DNA of 64,000 bases from Kapaibacterium sp044224925 (GTDB taxonomy: Bacteria; Bacteroidota; Ignavibacteria; Kapaibacteriales; Kapaibacteriaceae): contig JBGAJM010000003.1 of NCBI GenBank assembly GCA_044224925.1, positions 186,001-250,000 on the forward strand. Reading direction: 5' to 3'. Positions 37,987-46,014 of the stretch are shown one piece after another. Under the pieces are notes generated by a model. That model did not search any database. It saw only the letters and a program-made list of their open reading frames with translations, and was not told the origin of the DNA. The translations under genes and the position numbers were made by a program. The stretch's first letter is position 1, and every line of letters begins with the position of its first letter.

Positions 37987-39549
37987 ATGGACAGAAGAAA
38001 ATTCATCGCTCGCGTCGGTAAGACCGGCCTTGCCCTTGCCACCCTCCCGAACATCATTGGCAACGTTTCCGTGCGTGCCTTGGCCGGCGTGGATGCACAG
38101 CTGCAGCAATTGCTAGAAGCAACGGACCGGATCCTGGTGTTGATCCAGCTGCCGGGCGGGAACGACGGACTGAACACGGTGATCCCGTTCACGGATCCCG
38201 TGTACTATGCAAGTCGCCCCTCCATCGCCATTGCAGCGAAGGACACTCTCAAGATCACCGATACGCTGGGATGGCATCCCGCACTTTCAGGATTCCGCGA
38301 TCTCTACAACGACGGCTCGATGGCCGTGGTGCAGGGAGTGACCTATCCGAATCCGGACCGATCGCACTTCCGCGGTACCGACATCTGGCTTACGGCCACG
38401 GATGCCGACGTCTTCGCCGGCACCGGTTGGGTGGGTCGCTATCTCGAGACTATGGCGCCTGACTTCCCGACCACACTGCCGGCCAATCCGTTGGCCATTC
38501 AGATCGGTACGAGCTTGTCGCTCGGACTGCTCGGCAACAAAGGTCCGATGGGCGTTTCGTTCCGTGACCCTGACGAATTCTATCGGTTGGTGAACTCAGG
38601 TGTGAGCGAAGAAGTGCCATCGAGCGATCAAGGGAACACACCGGCAGGAAATGAAGTGGCCTTCATGCGCACGATCGCGCGAAGTGCCGACGTGTATGCA
38701 AAGGTGGTGAAGACCGCTGCCGACAAAGGCACTAACACCGTTACGTATCCGCAAACAGATCTCGCCTCGAAACTCAAGATCGTCTCGCAACTCATCTCGG
38801 GTGGATTGAGCACGCGCATCTATCTGGTGTCGTACACCGGGAACACCTTCGATACTCATGCAGATCAAGGTGGCGTGAACGGACAGCATGCACGACTCCT
38901 TCAACAGCTTGGCGATGCCGTTGCGATGTTCATGCAGGACATGCGCAAGCAAGGATTGGCGGACAAGGTGGCAGGGATGACGTTCAGCGAATTCGGTCGA
39001 CGCGTTGCCGAGAACGGCAGCCAAGGCACGGACCACGGCACGGCAGCACCACTGTTCGTGTTCGGCAATGATGTACGCGGCGGACAGATGTTCGGCAAGG
39101 ACCCGAATCTCACGGAGCTCGACGATCGCGGCGATCTGCTGATGGAGAACGACTTCCACAACGTCTATGCATCGGTGCTCCTGCAGTGTTTCGCCACACA
39201 GTCGAGCACAGCGCAGAGCGTCCTCTTCAAGGACTTCTCAAAGTCCGCACTCCCGCTCTTCAAGAGCGCGCCCGTCTCGGTGCGTGAGGCGTCGTCTGCA
39301 CCAATGCTCGTGCAGGTGTCGCCCAATCCCGCGTCGACCATGGCCACGGTGTCCTTCGATGCACAACAGGCGAGCTCGGTGACCATCGAAGTGCACGACA
39401 TGCAAGGTCGACTTCTGCATGCGCACGCTGCATCGGCAGCGAGCGGCCGTGCCACTATCGACGTCTCCGCCTTGCCGCCTTCCACCTATGTGCTCACCGT
39501 GCGTGCAGACCGGGCCGTGGTGAATTCCATTTTGACAGTAACACGCTAA
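37987..39549 (+). CDS. DUF1501 family protein with twin-arginine-like signal and T9SS C-terminus, 520 aa
   Basis: The N-terminus MDRRKFIARVGKTGLALATL has a twin-arginine pattern followed by a hydrophobic stretch. The body has DUF1501 (sulfatase-like fold) motifs LIQLPGGNDGLNTVIP, YPNPDRSHFRGTDIWLTA, TFDTHADQGGVNGQHARLLQQL and TFSEFGRRVAENGSQGTDHGTAAP. The end (VSPNPASTMATVSFDAQ ... PPSTYVLTVRADRA) is a T9SS type-A sorting domain. The substrate is unknown. It is coupled to the DUF1800 gene and followed 7 nt later by a T9SS glycoside-hydrolase-like gene, so all three are probably co-transcribed and secreted. Confidence 0.88.
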   Translation: MDRRKFIARVGKTGLALATLPNIIGNVSVRALAGVDAQLQQLLEATDRILVLIQLPGGNDGLNTVIPFTDPVYYASRPSIAIAAKDTLKITDTLGWHPALSGFRDLYNDGSMAVVQGVTYPNPDRSHFRGTDIWLTATDADVFAGTGWVGRYLETMAPDFPTTLPANPLAIQIGTSLSLGLLGNKGPMGVSFRDPDEFYRLVNSGVSEEVPSSDQGNTPAGNEVAFMRTIARSADVYAKVVKTAADKGTNTVTYPQTDLASKLKIVSQLISGGLSTRIYLVSYTGNTFDTHADQGGVNGQHARLLQQLGDAVAMFMQDMRKQGLADKVAGMTFSEFGRRVAENGSQGTDHGTAAPLFVFGNDVRGGQMFGKDPNLTELDDRGDLLMENDFHNVYASVLLQCFATQSSTAQSVLFKDFSKSALPLFKSAPVSVREASSAPMLVQVSPNPASTMATVSFDAQQASSVTIEVHDMQGRLLHAHAASAASGRATIDVSALPPSTYVLTVRADRAVVNSILTVTR

Positions 39550-39556
39550 GAGCGCC

Positions 39557-42451
39557 ATGAATCTACGTTCCACTGTTCTCGCACTCTTGATCTCGGGGGC
39601 TTGTGCTGCATCGGCACAACCGCTGGTTTCACCATACAACTTTTCCTTCCCGGATGATATCACGATCGAGTCGCCATTGTCGCCCAAGCTCGGTGAGGCG
39701 GCAGGGAGCAAGGGTCGTGTTGGAATGAAGGACGGACACTTCGTCTTCAGCGATGGGACGCGTCTTCGACTGTGGGGAACGACCATCCAATGGAGCGGTG
39801 CTTTTCCGGACAGCATGCAGTCGATCAAGATGGCCACGCGTCTCCGTCAGCTCGGATTCAACGCTGTGCGATTGAATACCATTGATATCTCCTGGTGGGA
39901 GGGCGGAAGCATTTTTGCCACGGATACGAAGACGACGGCGTTGAGCACCGTTCAGATGAAGAAGCTGGATTGGTTCATCTATCAACTCAAGCAGAATGGG
40001 GTCTACGTTGTCCTGCCCATCACCAGCATCTTTCAGCCCCGCGTCGATGATGGAGTGCGACAACCGGATTCTGTTGGCTGGGGTTCCAAGATCCCGCTGT
40101 TCTTTGATGCACAGCTTCAGCGTGTTGTGCGACGGTACGCAAAGCTGTTGTTGGAACATGTGAATCCGTACACGGGCACTGCATACAAGGATGAACATGC
40201 GATCGCCTACTTGGTGGCGACGGACGAGAATTCATTGATGAACAACTGGATGTATTCGCAGGATGTGGTACGTCCGAATCGGCAGGGTGGCACATCGTAC
40301 GTGGGCTCGCAGCATCTGCGCACCATGGACTCGGTCTTCCACGCTTATCTTCGATCGCTCGGGTACGCATCGACATCCGATGTGCAACGCGCGTGGAGCA
40401 CCACCGTCGCCGATACGTCGAACATGCTTCGGAATGGCGGATTCGAAGATCCGTTCAGTGCCGCATGGGCCCTTGCTGTGGGGACGCAGCAAGGTGCTCA
40501 GGCATTGATGCAGAACAGCGATGCCGACAAGGTGGAAGGGACAACGGCATTGCGCGTGCGCATCGGCAAGCTTGCCACGCCGTCGAACCAATACACCATT
40601 CAGCTCTATCAGAATCTTCCGATGGTGAAGCGTCTGCACAAGTACAAGCTTTCGTTCTATGCGAAGACGTCGACGCAGCGCGGAAGCCGGAACATTTCGT
40701 TGTATCTCTACAACAACGGCTATCCGTACAACAGCTACGGTCTCTCGCAGACCGTCGGTCTCACGTCAACATGGAAGCGCTTCGAATACATCTTCACCGG
40801 CACATCCACAGACTCCACGAGTGGTGCCTTGGCCATGCAGATGGGCGCGGACAGCGGCGATGTCTATCTCGACGATGTGCGTCTGCAAGAGATGCCCTAT
40901 GTGGGGCTGCAACCGGGCGAGTCACTCGAGAACCGCACCATCCGTCGCGATCAGATCTGGGCAGATCAAACATCACCCACGCGTGCAAAGGACCAGGCCG
41001 GGTTCATGTACACGAGCATGCGTGAGTACTTCCGTTCGATACGAAAGCTCATTCGCGATACACTCAAGAGCGATGTACTGATCGCTCCGTCCACAGTTAC
41101 TGTCTCGTACATGGAGCAGGCTGCCGCAGAAGAGCTCGACATTCAGGCCATGAGCGACTATCAAGGCAATGCGCGTTCGATCCTTGTGAATCCCAATGGT
41201 GGAACCGTGCCGTACTATTCGCAAGCACGTATCGCAGGGAAGCCGTTTGTGATCAACTTCACGGCCATTCAGTTTCCGCGATACTACCAGAACGAGGTTG
41301 CCACGTATCTCCCGGCGTATGCGGCATTGCAAGATTGGGATGGCGTGTTCATGAGCAGCTTCACCGATCGTCCGATCGCCGGCGCCATGTCCATCGACTC
41401 GAACATGGTTTGGGAGATCGTGAACAAGTCTGGTGTTCTCTCCCTGATGCCATCTGCCTCAGCGGCATTCAGGAACGGCGTTGTGAAGACCTCTGATAAG
41501 GTGACAATGATCGAGCTCACGTCGGAAGCGCTCACCTATCCACGCATTCACTCTCCTGCCTTGTATTCGCTGTCGACGCCTGTTGACGGACGCTTGCCGT
41601 TGTTCCGTCGCGTCGAGACGGCACTGAAGCCTGCAGCAACAGAGTCGTTGCTGCCACATCGTGAAGTGTCCGCCCTTGCCGCAGACATGATCGACATTCG
41701 TGCGCTTGATGCAGAGAACGAGCAGATCTTCTGGAATGCGCAAGACGGCGTGTTGCAAGTGATAACACCGCAGTTCATCAGCTTGACCGGTGTGCTCAAT
41801 GGACAAGTCGTGCAAATGCCTGGCGTGCTCATCGAGCAAACGACCAATACGCCGCATACGGCGATCACGCTGGCGTCAACGTCGAGCGCTCCGATCTTGG
41901 AGGCATCGACAAGCATGCTCACGATCGCCACACGTCAGTTGAACACGGGCGCAACATGGAACGCAGGGAACACGGAGCTTGCACAATGGGGGAAGGGTCC
42001 GGTACAAATGGAAGGTGTGACCGTGCGGATCTCGTTGACCGCTGCGACGGATAGCATGATCGTCCGTCCACTCGGTCCCGACGGCGCACCAACGGCCGAC
42101 GTGATCAAGCCAACGCGCTCGACAAGCGGTCGTTTCACCTTCACCGTGAACACGCAGCAATACAAGACGCCATGGTATCGCATCGAGCTTCTCCATGCAA
42201 CCGGCGTCGACGAAGAGCGCAGCGCTTCCATCACCTGTGCACCAAATCCTGCAGAGGATCATCTCACCGTTCGCTGGGGTGACGACCTTGCGCCGACCAC
42301 ACTCGTGGTCTCCACCATGCAGGGAAGCATCATTCACACGCAAGCAGTAGGGGAAGGCGGCAAGGATGCCGTGATCGACACGAGCATGTTCCCTGCGGGC
42401 ATCTATCTCGTGCGCGCCGGAACGTCGGTGCTCCGCTTCGTCAAGCAGTGA
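39557..42451 (+). CDS. Glycoside-hydrolase-like secreted protein with CBM4/9-type domain and T9SS C-terminus, 964 aa
   Basis: A signal peptide (MNLRSTVLALLISGACAASA) is followed by a TIM-barrel domain of the GH5/GH42-like clan: DGTRLRLWGTTIQW, LGFNAVRLNTIDISWW, a strand ending in NGVYVVLPI, and LVATDEN, whose Glu may be the acid/base. A CBM4/9-like beta-sandwich is inserted (about 290-460; NMLRNGGFEDPF to VYLDDVRLQE). The barrel seems to continue after it, then come beta domains and a T9SS type-A end (APNPAEDHLTVRWGD ... PAGIYLVRAG). Substrate unknown. The stop directly abuts the stop of the convergent HNH gene. Confidence 0.85.
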   Translation: MNLRSTVLALLISGACAASAQPLVSPYNFSFPDDITIESPLSPKLGEAAGSKGRVGMKDGHFVFSDGTRLRLWGTTIQWSGAFPDSMQSIKMATRLRQLGFNAVRLNTIDISWWEGGSIFATDTKTTALSTVQMKKLDWFIYQLKQNGVYVVLPITSIFQPRVDDGVRQPDSVGWGSKIPLFFDAQLQRVVRRYAKLLLEHVNPYTGTAYKDEHAIAYLVATDENSLMNNWMYSQDVVRPNRQGGTSYVGSQHLRTMDSVFHAYLRSLGYASTSDVQRAWSTTVADTSNMLRNGGFEDPFSAAWALAVGTQQGAQALMQNSDADKVEGTTALRVRIGKLATPSNQYTIQLYQNLPMVKRLHKYKLSFYAKTSTQRGSRNISLYLYNNGYPYNSYGLSQTVGLTSTWKRFEYIFTGTSTDSTSGALAMQMGADSGDVYLDDVRLQEMPYVGLQPGESLENRTIRRDQIWADQTSPTRAKDQAGFMYTSMREYFRSIRKLIRDTLKSDVLIAPSTVTVSYMEQAAAEELDIQAMSDYQGNARSILVNPNGGTVPYYSQARIAGKPFVINFTAIQFPRYYQNEVATYLPAYAALQDWDGVFMSSFTDRPIAGAMSIDSNMVWEIVNKSGVLSLMPSASAAFRNGVVKTSDKVTMIELTSEALTYPRIHSPALYSLSTPVDGRLPLFRRVETALKPAATESLLPHREVSALAADMIDIRALDAENEQIFWNAQDGVLQVITPQFISLTGVLNGQVVQMPGVLIEQTTNTPHTAITLASTSSAPILEASTSMLTIATRQLNTGATWNAGNTELAQWGKGPVQMEGVTVRISLTAATDSMIVRPLGPDGAPTADVIKPTRSTSGRFTFTVNTQQYKTPWYRIELLHATGVDEERSASITCAPNPAEDHLTVRWGDDLAPTTLVVSTMQGSIIHTQAVGEGGKDAVIDTSMFPAGIYLVRAGTSVLRFVKQ

Positions 42452-42967
42452 TCAGTCCATGAACAGATACGGGCGCCACGTCTCGTCGATCTTGCCCACG
42501 TAATGTTTCAAGAACATCACGTGGTGTGGCTTCCGCGGACGTGTCAGCAAGCGCATGTTGGCCTCTTCGGGCGTGCGATTGCCCTTGCGGTTGTTGCACT
42601 GTTTGCACGCACAGGCAAGGTTCTCCCATGTATCGGCGCCACCGCGGGAACGCGGAATGATATGATCCACCGTCAGTGGTGGTTGGGTGGTGCCGCAATA
42701 CACACATCGAAATCCGTCGCGTCGTAAGATGTTCTTGCGCGACAGTTCGATCTTCTTGAAGGGGACGCGAAGGTAGGCGCTCAAACGGATCACACTCGGG
42801 AATGCGAACTGTGTGCGCACTGAGCGGATCGACTGCGACGAACGCTCTTCGATCATCTCTGCCTTGGTGAGCAAAAGGAGGATGATGGCTTTCTTCGTGG
42901 AGCAGATCGAGATGGGTTCGTAGGATTGGTTCAGGACCAAAACTTTCGCATTGAGCGACGACACCAC
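42452..42967 (-). CDS. HNH endonuclease
   Basis: The protein has about 171 residues with the N-terminal segment AKVLVLNQSYEPISICSTKKAIILLL, typical of stand-alone bacterial HNH proteins. The HNH core is FRCVYCGTTQPPLTVDHIIP ... NLACACKQCNNRKGNRTPEEA, with zinc Cys pairs at about 88/91 and 121/124 and catalytic Asp-His at 101-102. The GTG at 42967 is preferred because AGGTGA lies 5 nt upstream; no ATG fits. A longer in-frame extension would run antisense through carA and is rejected. The role is unknown; such proteins are widespread single-copy genes and need not be mobile. It is convergent with the preceding gene with no gap. Confidence 0.87.
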   Translation of the reverse strand: MVSSLNAKVLVLNQSYEPISICSTKKAIILLLLTKAEMIEERSSQSIRSVRTQFAFPSVIRLSAYLRVPFKKIELSRKNILRRDGFRCVYCGTTQPPLTVDHIIPRSRGGADTWENLACACKQCNNRKGNRTPEEANMRLLTRPRKPHHVMFLKHYVGKIDETWRPYLFMD

Positions 42968-43044
42968 ACCCGTCACCTGACGGGACTCTTGCTGAAGGCG
43001 GAGATGCGCAACGTGCGTGCTGAAGGCAGTAACTCCTAGTGGGG

Positions 43045-43063
43045 GTCGGGCACCCAGCCCGAC
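43045..43063. repeat. Perfect 7-bp inverted repeat between divergent HNH and carA genes
   Basis: GTCGGGC (43045-43051) and GCCCGAC (43057-43063) flank a 5-nt spacer, 37 nt before the carA start. It could be a hairpin or a dimeric repressor site. It has no T-tract, so it is not a clear terminator. Confidence 0.4.
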
Positions 43064-43087
43064 GAATTCAAAATAGCATAGAAACGG

Positions 43088-43095
43088 TATTTTTG
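43088..43095 (+). promoter_or_regulatory. carA -7 box TATTTTTG, 4 nt before the start codon
   Basis: An exact TAnnTTTG match ending 4 nt before the carA ATG at 43100. The expected start of transcription falls on or next to the A of the ATG. There is no TTTG at the expected -33 position. Confidence 0.5.
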
Positions 43096-43099
43096 TTCT

Positions 43100-44224
43100 A
43101 TGAACACACCAATGGCTACCCTCGCACTCGAAAACGGCACTACTTTTTCCGGACGGGCCATTGGCCATATCGGCGCTGAAACGAGCGGTGAGCTCGTGTT
43201 CAACACGGCGATGAGCGGATATCAAGAGGTGCTCACCGACCCGTCGTACAAAGGGCAGATCGTCACGTTCACGTACCCGCACATCGGCAACTACGGGACG
43301 AATGAGGACGACATGGAATCCAGTGGTGTGCAGGCTTCCGGTCTGGTCATCCACGAACTCTCCCGCCTGGCCTCCAATCATCGAAGCACGAAAAGTCTGC
43401 AGGACTACTTGGACGACAACGGCGTGGCGGGCATCGACGGCGTCGACACGCGTATGATCGTGCGCATTCTGCGCAGCGAGGGCGCCATGCGCTGTGTGAT
43501 CTCGCACGACCCCAAGGCCGATCCGCAGGAACTCGTCGCCAAGGCGCGCGCCATCCCGTCGATGAACGGCCTCGACCTCACCGGGCTCGTCTCGACCACG
43601 TCGCCCTATCAATGGACCGAACCGACCACGTGGGCGTATGGCGACGTGAGCACGCCGGTGCGTCGATACAAAGTGGCGGCCATCGACTACGGCATCAAGC
43701 GCAACATCTTGCGGCGGCTCACGGCCTATGGCTGTGATGTGACCGTCTTCCCCAGCACGGCCACGGCGGCCGAGATCCTGGCCATGCAGCCGGACGGGAT
43801 CTTCCTTTCCAACGGTCCGGGCGACCCTGCCGCCGTTACCCATGGCATTGAAACCGTGCGGGAGCTGCTCGGGACGCGGCCCCTCTTCGGTATTTGTCTG
43901 GGTCATCAGATCCTCGGTCTCAGCGTTGGGGCCTCGACGTACAAGCTCAAATTCGGTCACCGCGGTGCCAACCACCCCGTCAAGAACCTCCTCACGGGTG
44001 CGGTTGAGATCTCGTCGCAGAACCACGGCTTTGCCGTGGACCCTGCCACCCTGCCCCCTACGGCCGAGGTCACCCATGTGAACCTCAACGACGACACCTG
44101 TGCGGGCATCCGACTCGTCGACAAGCGGGCATTCAGCGTCCAATACCACCCCGAGGCCTCTCCCGGGCCGCATGACTCCGACTATCTCTTTGCGGAGTTC
44201 ATCGGACTCATGGCAGCCTCCTGA
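43100..44224 (+). CDS. carA: Carbamoyl-phosphate synthase small subunit
   Basis: The 374-residue protein is full length. It starts LALENGTTFSGRAIG, has ELVFNTAMSGYQEVLTDPSYKGQIV, and a class I glutamine amidotransferase domain with LSNGPGDP, FGICLGHQ (nucleophile Cys266) and VQYHPEASPG (His/Glu of the triad). It releases ammonia from glutamine for CarB, giving carbamoyl phosphate for pyrimidines and arginine. carB is not in the window. It may be leaderless, since the -7 box ends 4 nt before the ATG and no ribosome-binding site can fit between. Confidence 0.96.
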   Translation: MNTPMATLALENGTTFSGRAIGHIGAETSGELVFNTAMSGYQEVLTDPSYKGQIVTFTYPHIGNYGTNEDDMESSGVQASGLVIHELSRLASNHRSTKSLQDYLDDNGVAGIDGVDTRMIVRILRSEGAMRCVISHDPKADPQELVAKARAIPSMNGLDLTGLVSTTSPYQWTEPTTWAYGDVSTPVRRYKVAAIDYGIKRNILRRLTAYGCDVTVFPSTATAAEILAMQPDGIFLSNGPGDPAAVTHGIETVRELLGTRPLFGICLGHQILGLSVGASTYKLKFGHRGANHPVKNLLTGAVEISSQNHGFAVDPATLPPTAEVTHVNLNDDTCAGIRLVDKRAFSVQYHPEASPGPHDSDYLFAEFIGLMAAS

Positions 44225-44254
44225 CCCCTCCCATCCCCCGATTCTCACCATTTG

Positions 44255-44286
44255 TTTGGATAGAATCATCCCACCCCCTATCTTTG
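44255..44286 (+). promoter_or_regulatory. Promoter of the tRNA-secE-rpoBC cluster: TTTG - 20 nt - TATCTTTG
   Basis: TTTG (44255-44258) and TATCTTTG (44279-44286) match the Bacteroidota primary-sigma consensus in both sequence and spacing. The tRNA-Tyr gene starts 15 nt later. Confidence 0.8.
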
Positions 44287-44301
44287 CAGGCTCTACTGAC
44301 C

Positions 44302-44383
44302 GGGCAGGTACTCAAGCGGTCAACGAGGGCAGACTGTAAATCTGCTGGCATAGCCTTCGGAGGTTCAAATCCTTCCCTGCCCA
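44302..44383 (+). tRNA. tRNA-Tyr (GTA)
   Basis: The acceptor GGGCAGG pairs with CCTGCCC; the anticodon stem GCAGA/TCTGC encloses CTGTAAA (anticodon GTA). There is a long variable arm (GGC-ATA-GCC) as expected for tyrosine, and a T arm with TTCAAAT. No CCA is encoded. Confidence 0.95.
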
Positions 44384-44414
44384 CAAGAGTGTTCTTGGAG
44401 AACACTGGTCATAT

Positions 44415-44487
44415 GCGGGAGTAACTCAGTTGGTAGAGTCACAGCCTTCCAAGCTGTTGGTCGCGAGTTCGAGTCTCGTCTCCCGCT
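44415..44487 (+). tRNA. tRNA-Gly (TCC)
   Basis: The acceptor GCGGGAG pairs with CTCCCGC; the anticodon stem ACAGC/GCTGT encloses CTTCCAA (anticodon TCC); the T arm is GCGAG-TTCGAGT-CTCGT. Discriminator base T; no CCA encoded. Confidence 0.95.
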
Positions 44488-44564
44488 CAGATAACGGACC
44501 CTGGCCCGTGCGGAACCACCATACCGCTGCGGGGTAGGGCTTTGGCGTCTCTACAAGGTAGGTT

Positions 44565-44637
44565 GCTGATGTAGCTCAGTTGGTAGAGCACCACCTTGGT
44601 AAGGTGGAGGTCACCGGTTCAATCCCGGTCATCAGCT
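44565..44637 (+). tRNA. tRNA-Thr (GGT)
   Basis: The acceptor GCTGATG pairs with CATCAGC; the anticodon stem CCACC/GGTGG encloses TTGGTAA (anticodon GGT); the T arm is ACCGG-TTCAATC-CCGGT. In many bacteria tuf follows this tRNA; here tRNA-Trp follows after 10 nt. Confidence 0.95.
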
Positions 44638-44647
44638 CAGCAGGGAT

Positions 44648-44720
44648 ACGGGTGTAGCTCAACTGGTAGAGCAGCGGTCTCCAAAACCGCAGGCTGCGGG
44701 TTCAAGTCCTGCCGCCCGTG
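44648..44720 (+). tRNA. tRNA-Trp (CCA)
   Basis: The acceptor ACGGGTG pairs with CGCCCGT (one G-T pair); the anticodon stem GCGGT/ACCGC encloses CTCCAAA (anticodon CCA); the T arm is GCGGG-TTCAAGT-CCTGC. secE starts 27 nt later. Confidence 0.95.
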
Positions 44721-44747
44721 CAACACGAACGATTTCAGGAGCGATTG

Positions 44748-44930
44748 ATGTTCGCAGCAACGAAGAACTTTTTCGAAGACGTCTCTAAAGAGATGAAGAA
44801 GGTCTCTTGGCCCACGCAAGAGCAACTGCGCGAGAGCACGGTCGTGGTGATCGTCACGTGTCTGGTGATCACGGTCATCGTCGCGATCATCGACGCAGGG
44901 ATGGCGAAGATCATGGAACTTTTGTACTAA
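44748..44930 (+). CDS. secE: Preprotein translocase subunit SecE
   Basis: The 60-residue single-span protein has the family segment FFEDVSKEMKKVSWPTQEQL followed by one membrane helix (VVIVTCLVITVIVAIIDAGM). It clamps SecY in the Sec translocon. The ATG at 44748 has AGGAG 5 nt upstream; a longer reading would begin inside tRNA-Trp. It is the first protein gene after the tRNA block. Confidence 0.95.
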   Translation: MFAATKNFFEDVSKEMKKVSWPTQEQLRESTVVVIVTCLVITVIVAIIDAGMAKIMELLY

Positions 44931-44948
44931 AGAGAACGGAACGGCTCC

Positions 44949-45515
44949 ATGTTGGAAACACCGCAGCAGCTCGCTTCTATCGAACCCAAGTGGTATGCGA
45001 TCCGCACATTCACGGGGCATGAGGCGCGTGTGAAAACGTCCATCGAAACAGAGATGGTGCGGCTGAACATGCAAAGCACGGTCAAGAACATCTTGATCCC
45101 GCAAGAGACCGTCTATGAAGTTCGCAATGGCAAGCGTCGGACGAAGGTGAAGAACTTTCTTCCGGGCTACATCCTGATCGAAGCGCAACTGTCGAAGCGA
45201 TTGAAGGAGATCATCCTCTCGCTTCCATCCATCGTTTCCTTTGTGGGAACGAAGACGGAGCCGCAGGCGCTGCAGCCGGAAGAGGTGGACCGCATTCTCG
45301 GGCGTGTTGAAGAGCGCAAGGATGTGACCACGGTTGAAACGGCGTTCCGCGAAGGCGATCCCGTGAAGGTGATCGACGGACCATTCTCGAACTTCTCCGG
45401 TACGGTGAAGGAAGTGAATGTTGAGAAGCAGAAGTTGAAAGTTGAGGTCGGCATTCTCGGGCGCAAGACACCGATCGAATTGGACTTCAATCAAGTTGAA
45501 TTGGAAAACCACTAA
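44949..45515 (+). CDS. nusG: Transcription antitermination/elongation factor NusG
   Basis: The 188-residue protein has the NGN domain (KWYAIRTFTGHEARVKTSIE, FLPGYILIEA) and the KOW domain (GDPVKVIDGPFSNFSGTVKEVN). NusG binds RNA polymerase, suppresses pausing and links it to Rho or the ribosome. It lies between secE and rplK, the usual order. Confidence 0.97.
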   Translation: MLETPQQLASIEPKWYAIRTFTGHEARVKTSIETEMVRLNMQSTVKNILIPQETVYEVRNGKRRTKVKNFLPGYILIEAQLSKRLKEIILSLPSIVSFVGTKTEPQALQPEEVDRILGRVEERKDVTTVETAFREGDPVKVIDGPFSNFSGTVKEVNVEKQKLKVEVGILGRKTPIELDFNQVELENH

Positions 45516-45530
45516 TAATAGAGCAGACCC

Positions 45531-45956
45531 ATGGCAAAGAAGATAATGGGCACTTTCAAGCTCCAGCTCAAGGCTGGAGAGGCAACGATGGCCCCACCGG
45601 TCGGTCCGGCGTTCGGTCAGCGTGGTCTTGCCGGTATGGAGTTCGTCAAGCAATTCAATGCGCGGTCTGCGAAGCAGCCGGGCATGATCTTGCCGGTATT
45701 GGTCACGTTCTTCTCTGACAAGAGCTTCACGTTCGAGATCAAGTCGCCTCCTGCTCCTGTGCTTCTCAAGAAGGCACTGGGCATCGAGTCGGCCTCGAAG
45801 GAGCCCAACCGTATCAAGGTTGGAACGGTGAAGCGTTCGCAGTTGGAAGAGATCGCCACGATCAAGATGCAAGACCTGAATTGCCACGACATGGACGCGG
45901 CCGTTCGCATGATCGCGGGTACGGCACGTTCAATGGGCATTGTTGTCGAAGGATAA
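45531..45956 (+). CDS. rplK: 50S ribosomal protein L11
   Basis: The 141-residue protein (normal length) has LQLKAGEATMAPPVGPAFGQRG at the factor-binding end and TARSMGIVVEG at the C-terminus. It is part of the GTPase-associated centre and is needed for RelA activation. Confidence 0.97.
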   Translation: MAKKIMGTFKLQLKAGEATMAPPVGPAFGQRGLAGMEFVKQFNARSAKQPGMILPVLVTFFSDKSFTFEIKSPPAPVLLKKALGIESASKEPNRIKVGTVKRSQLEEIATIKMQDLNCHDMDAAVRMIAGTARSMGIVVEG

Positions 45957-46014
45957 TTGATTCACGCGTTGGAGGCTGCCAAGCCGTTCGTACAACGAAA
46001 CAAGGATACCTGCC

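Noticed and set aside
42452..42967. HNH gene as part of a homing or mobile element
   Set aside because: No repeats, integrase or intron structure surround it; this stand-alone HNH type is usually a fixed chromosomal gene.
42968..44269. Long N-terminal extension of the HNH protein, antisense through carA
   Set aside because: It is a shadow of carA. The HNH family starts near residue 1 of the GTG 42967 start, which also has a ribosome-binding site.
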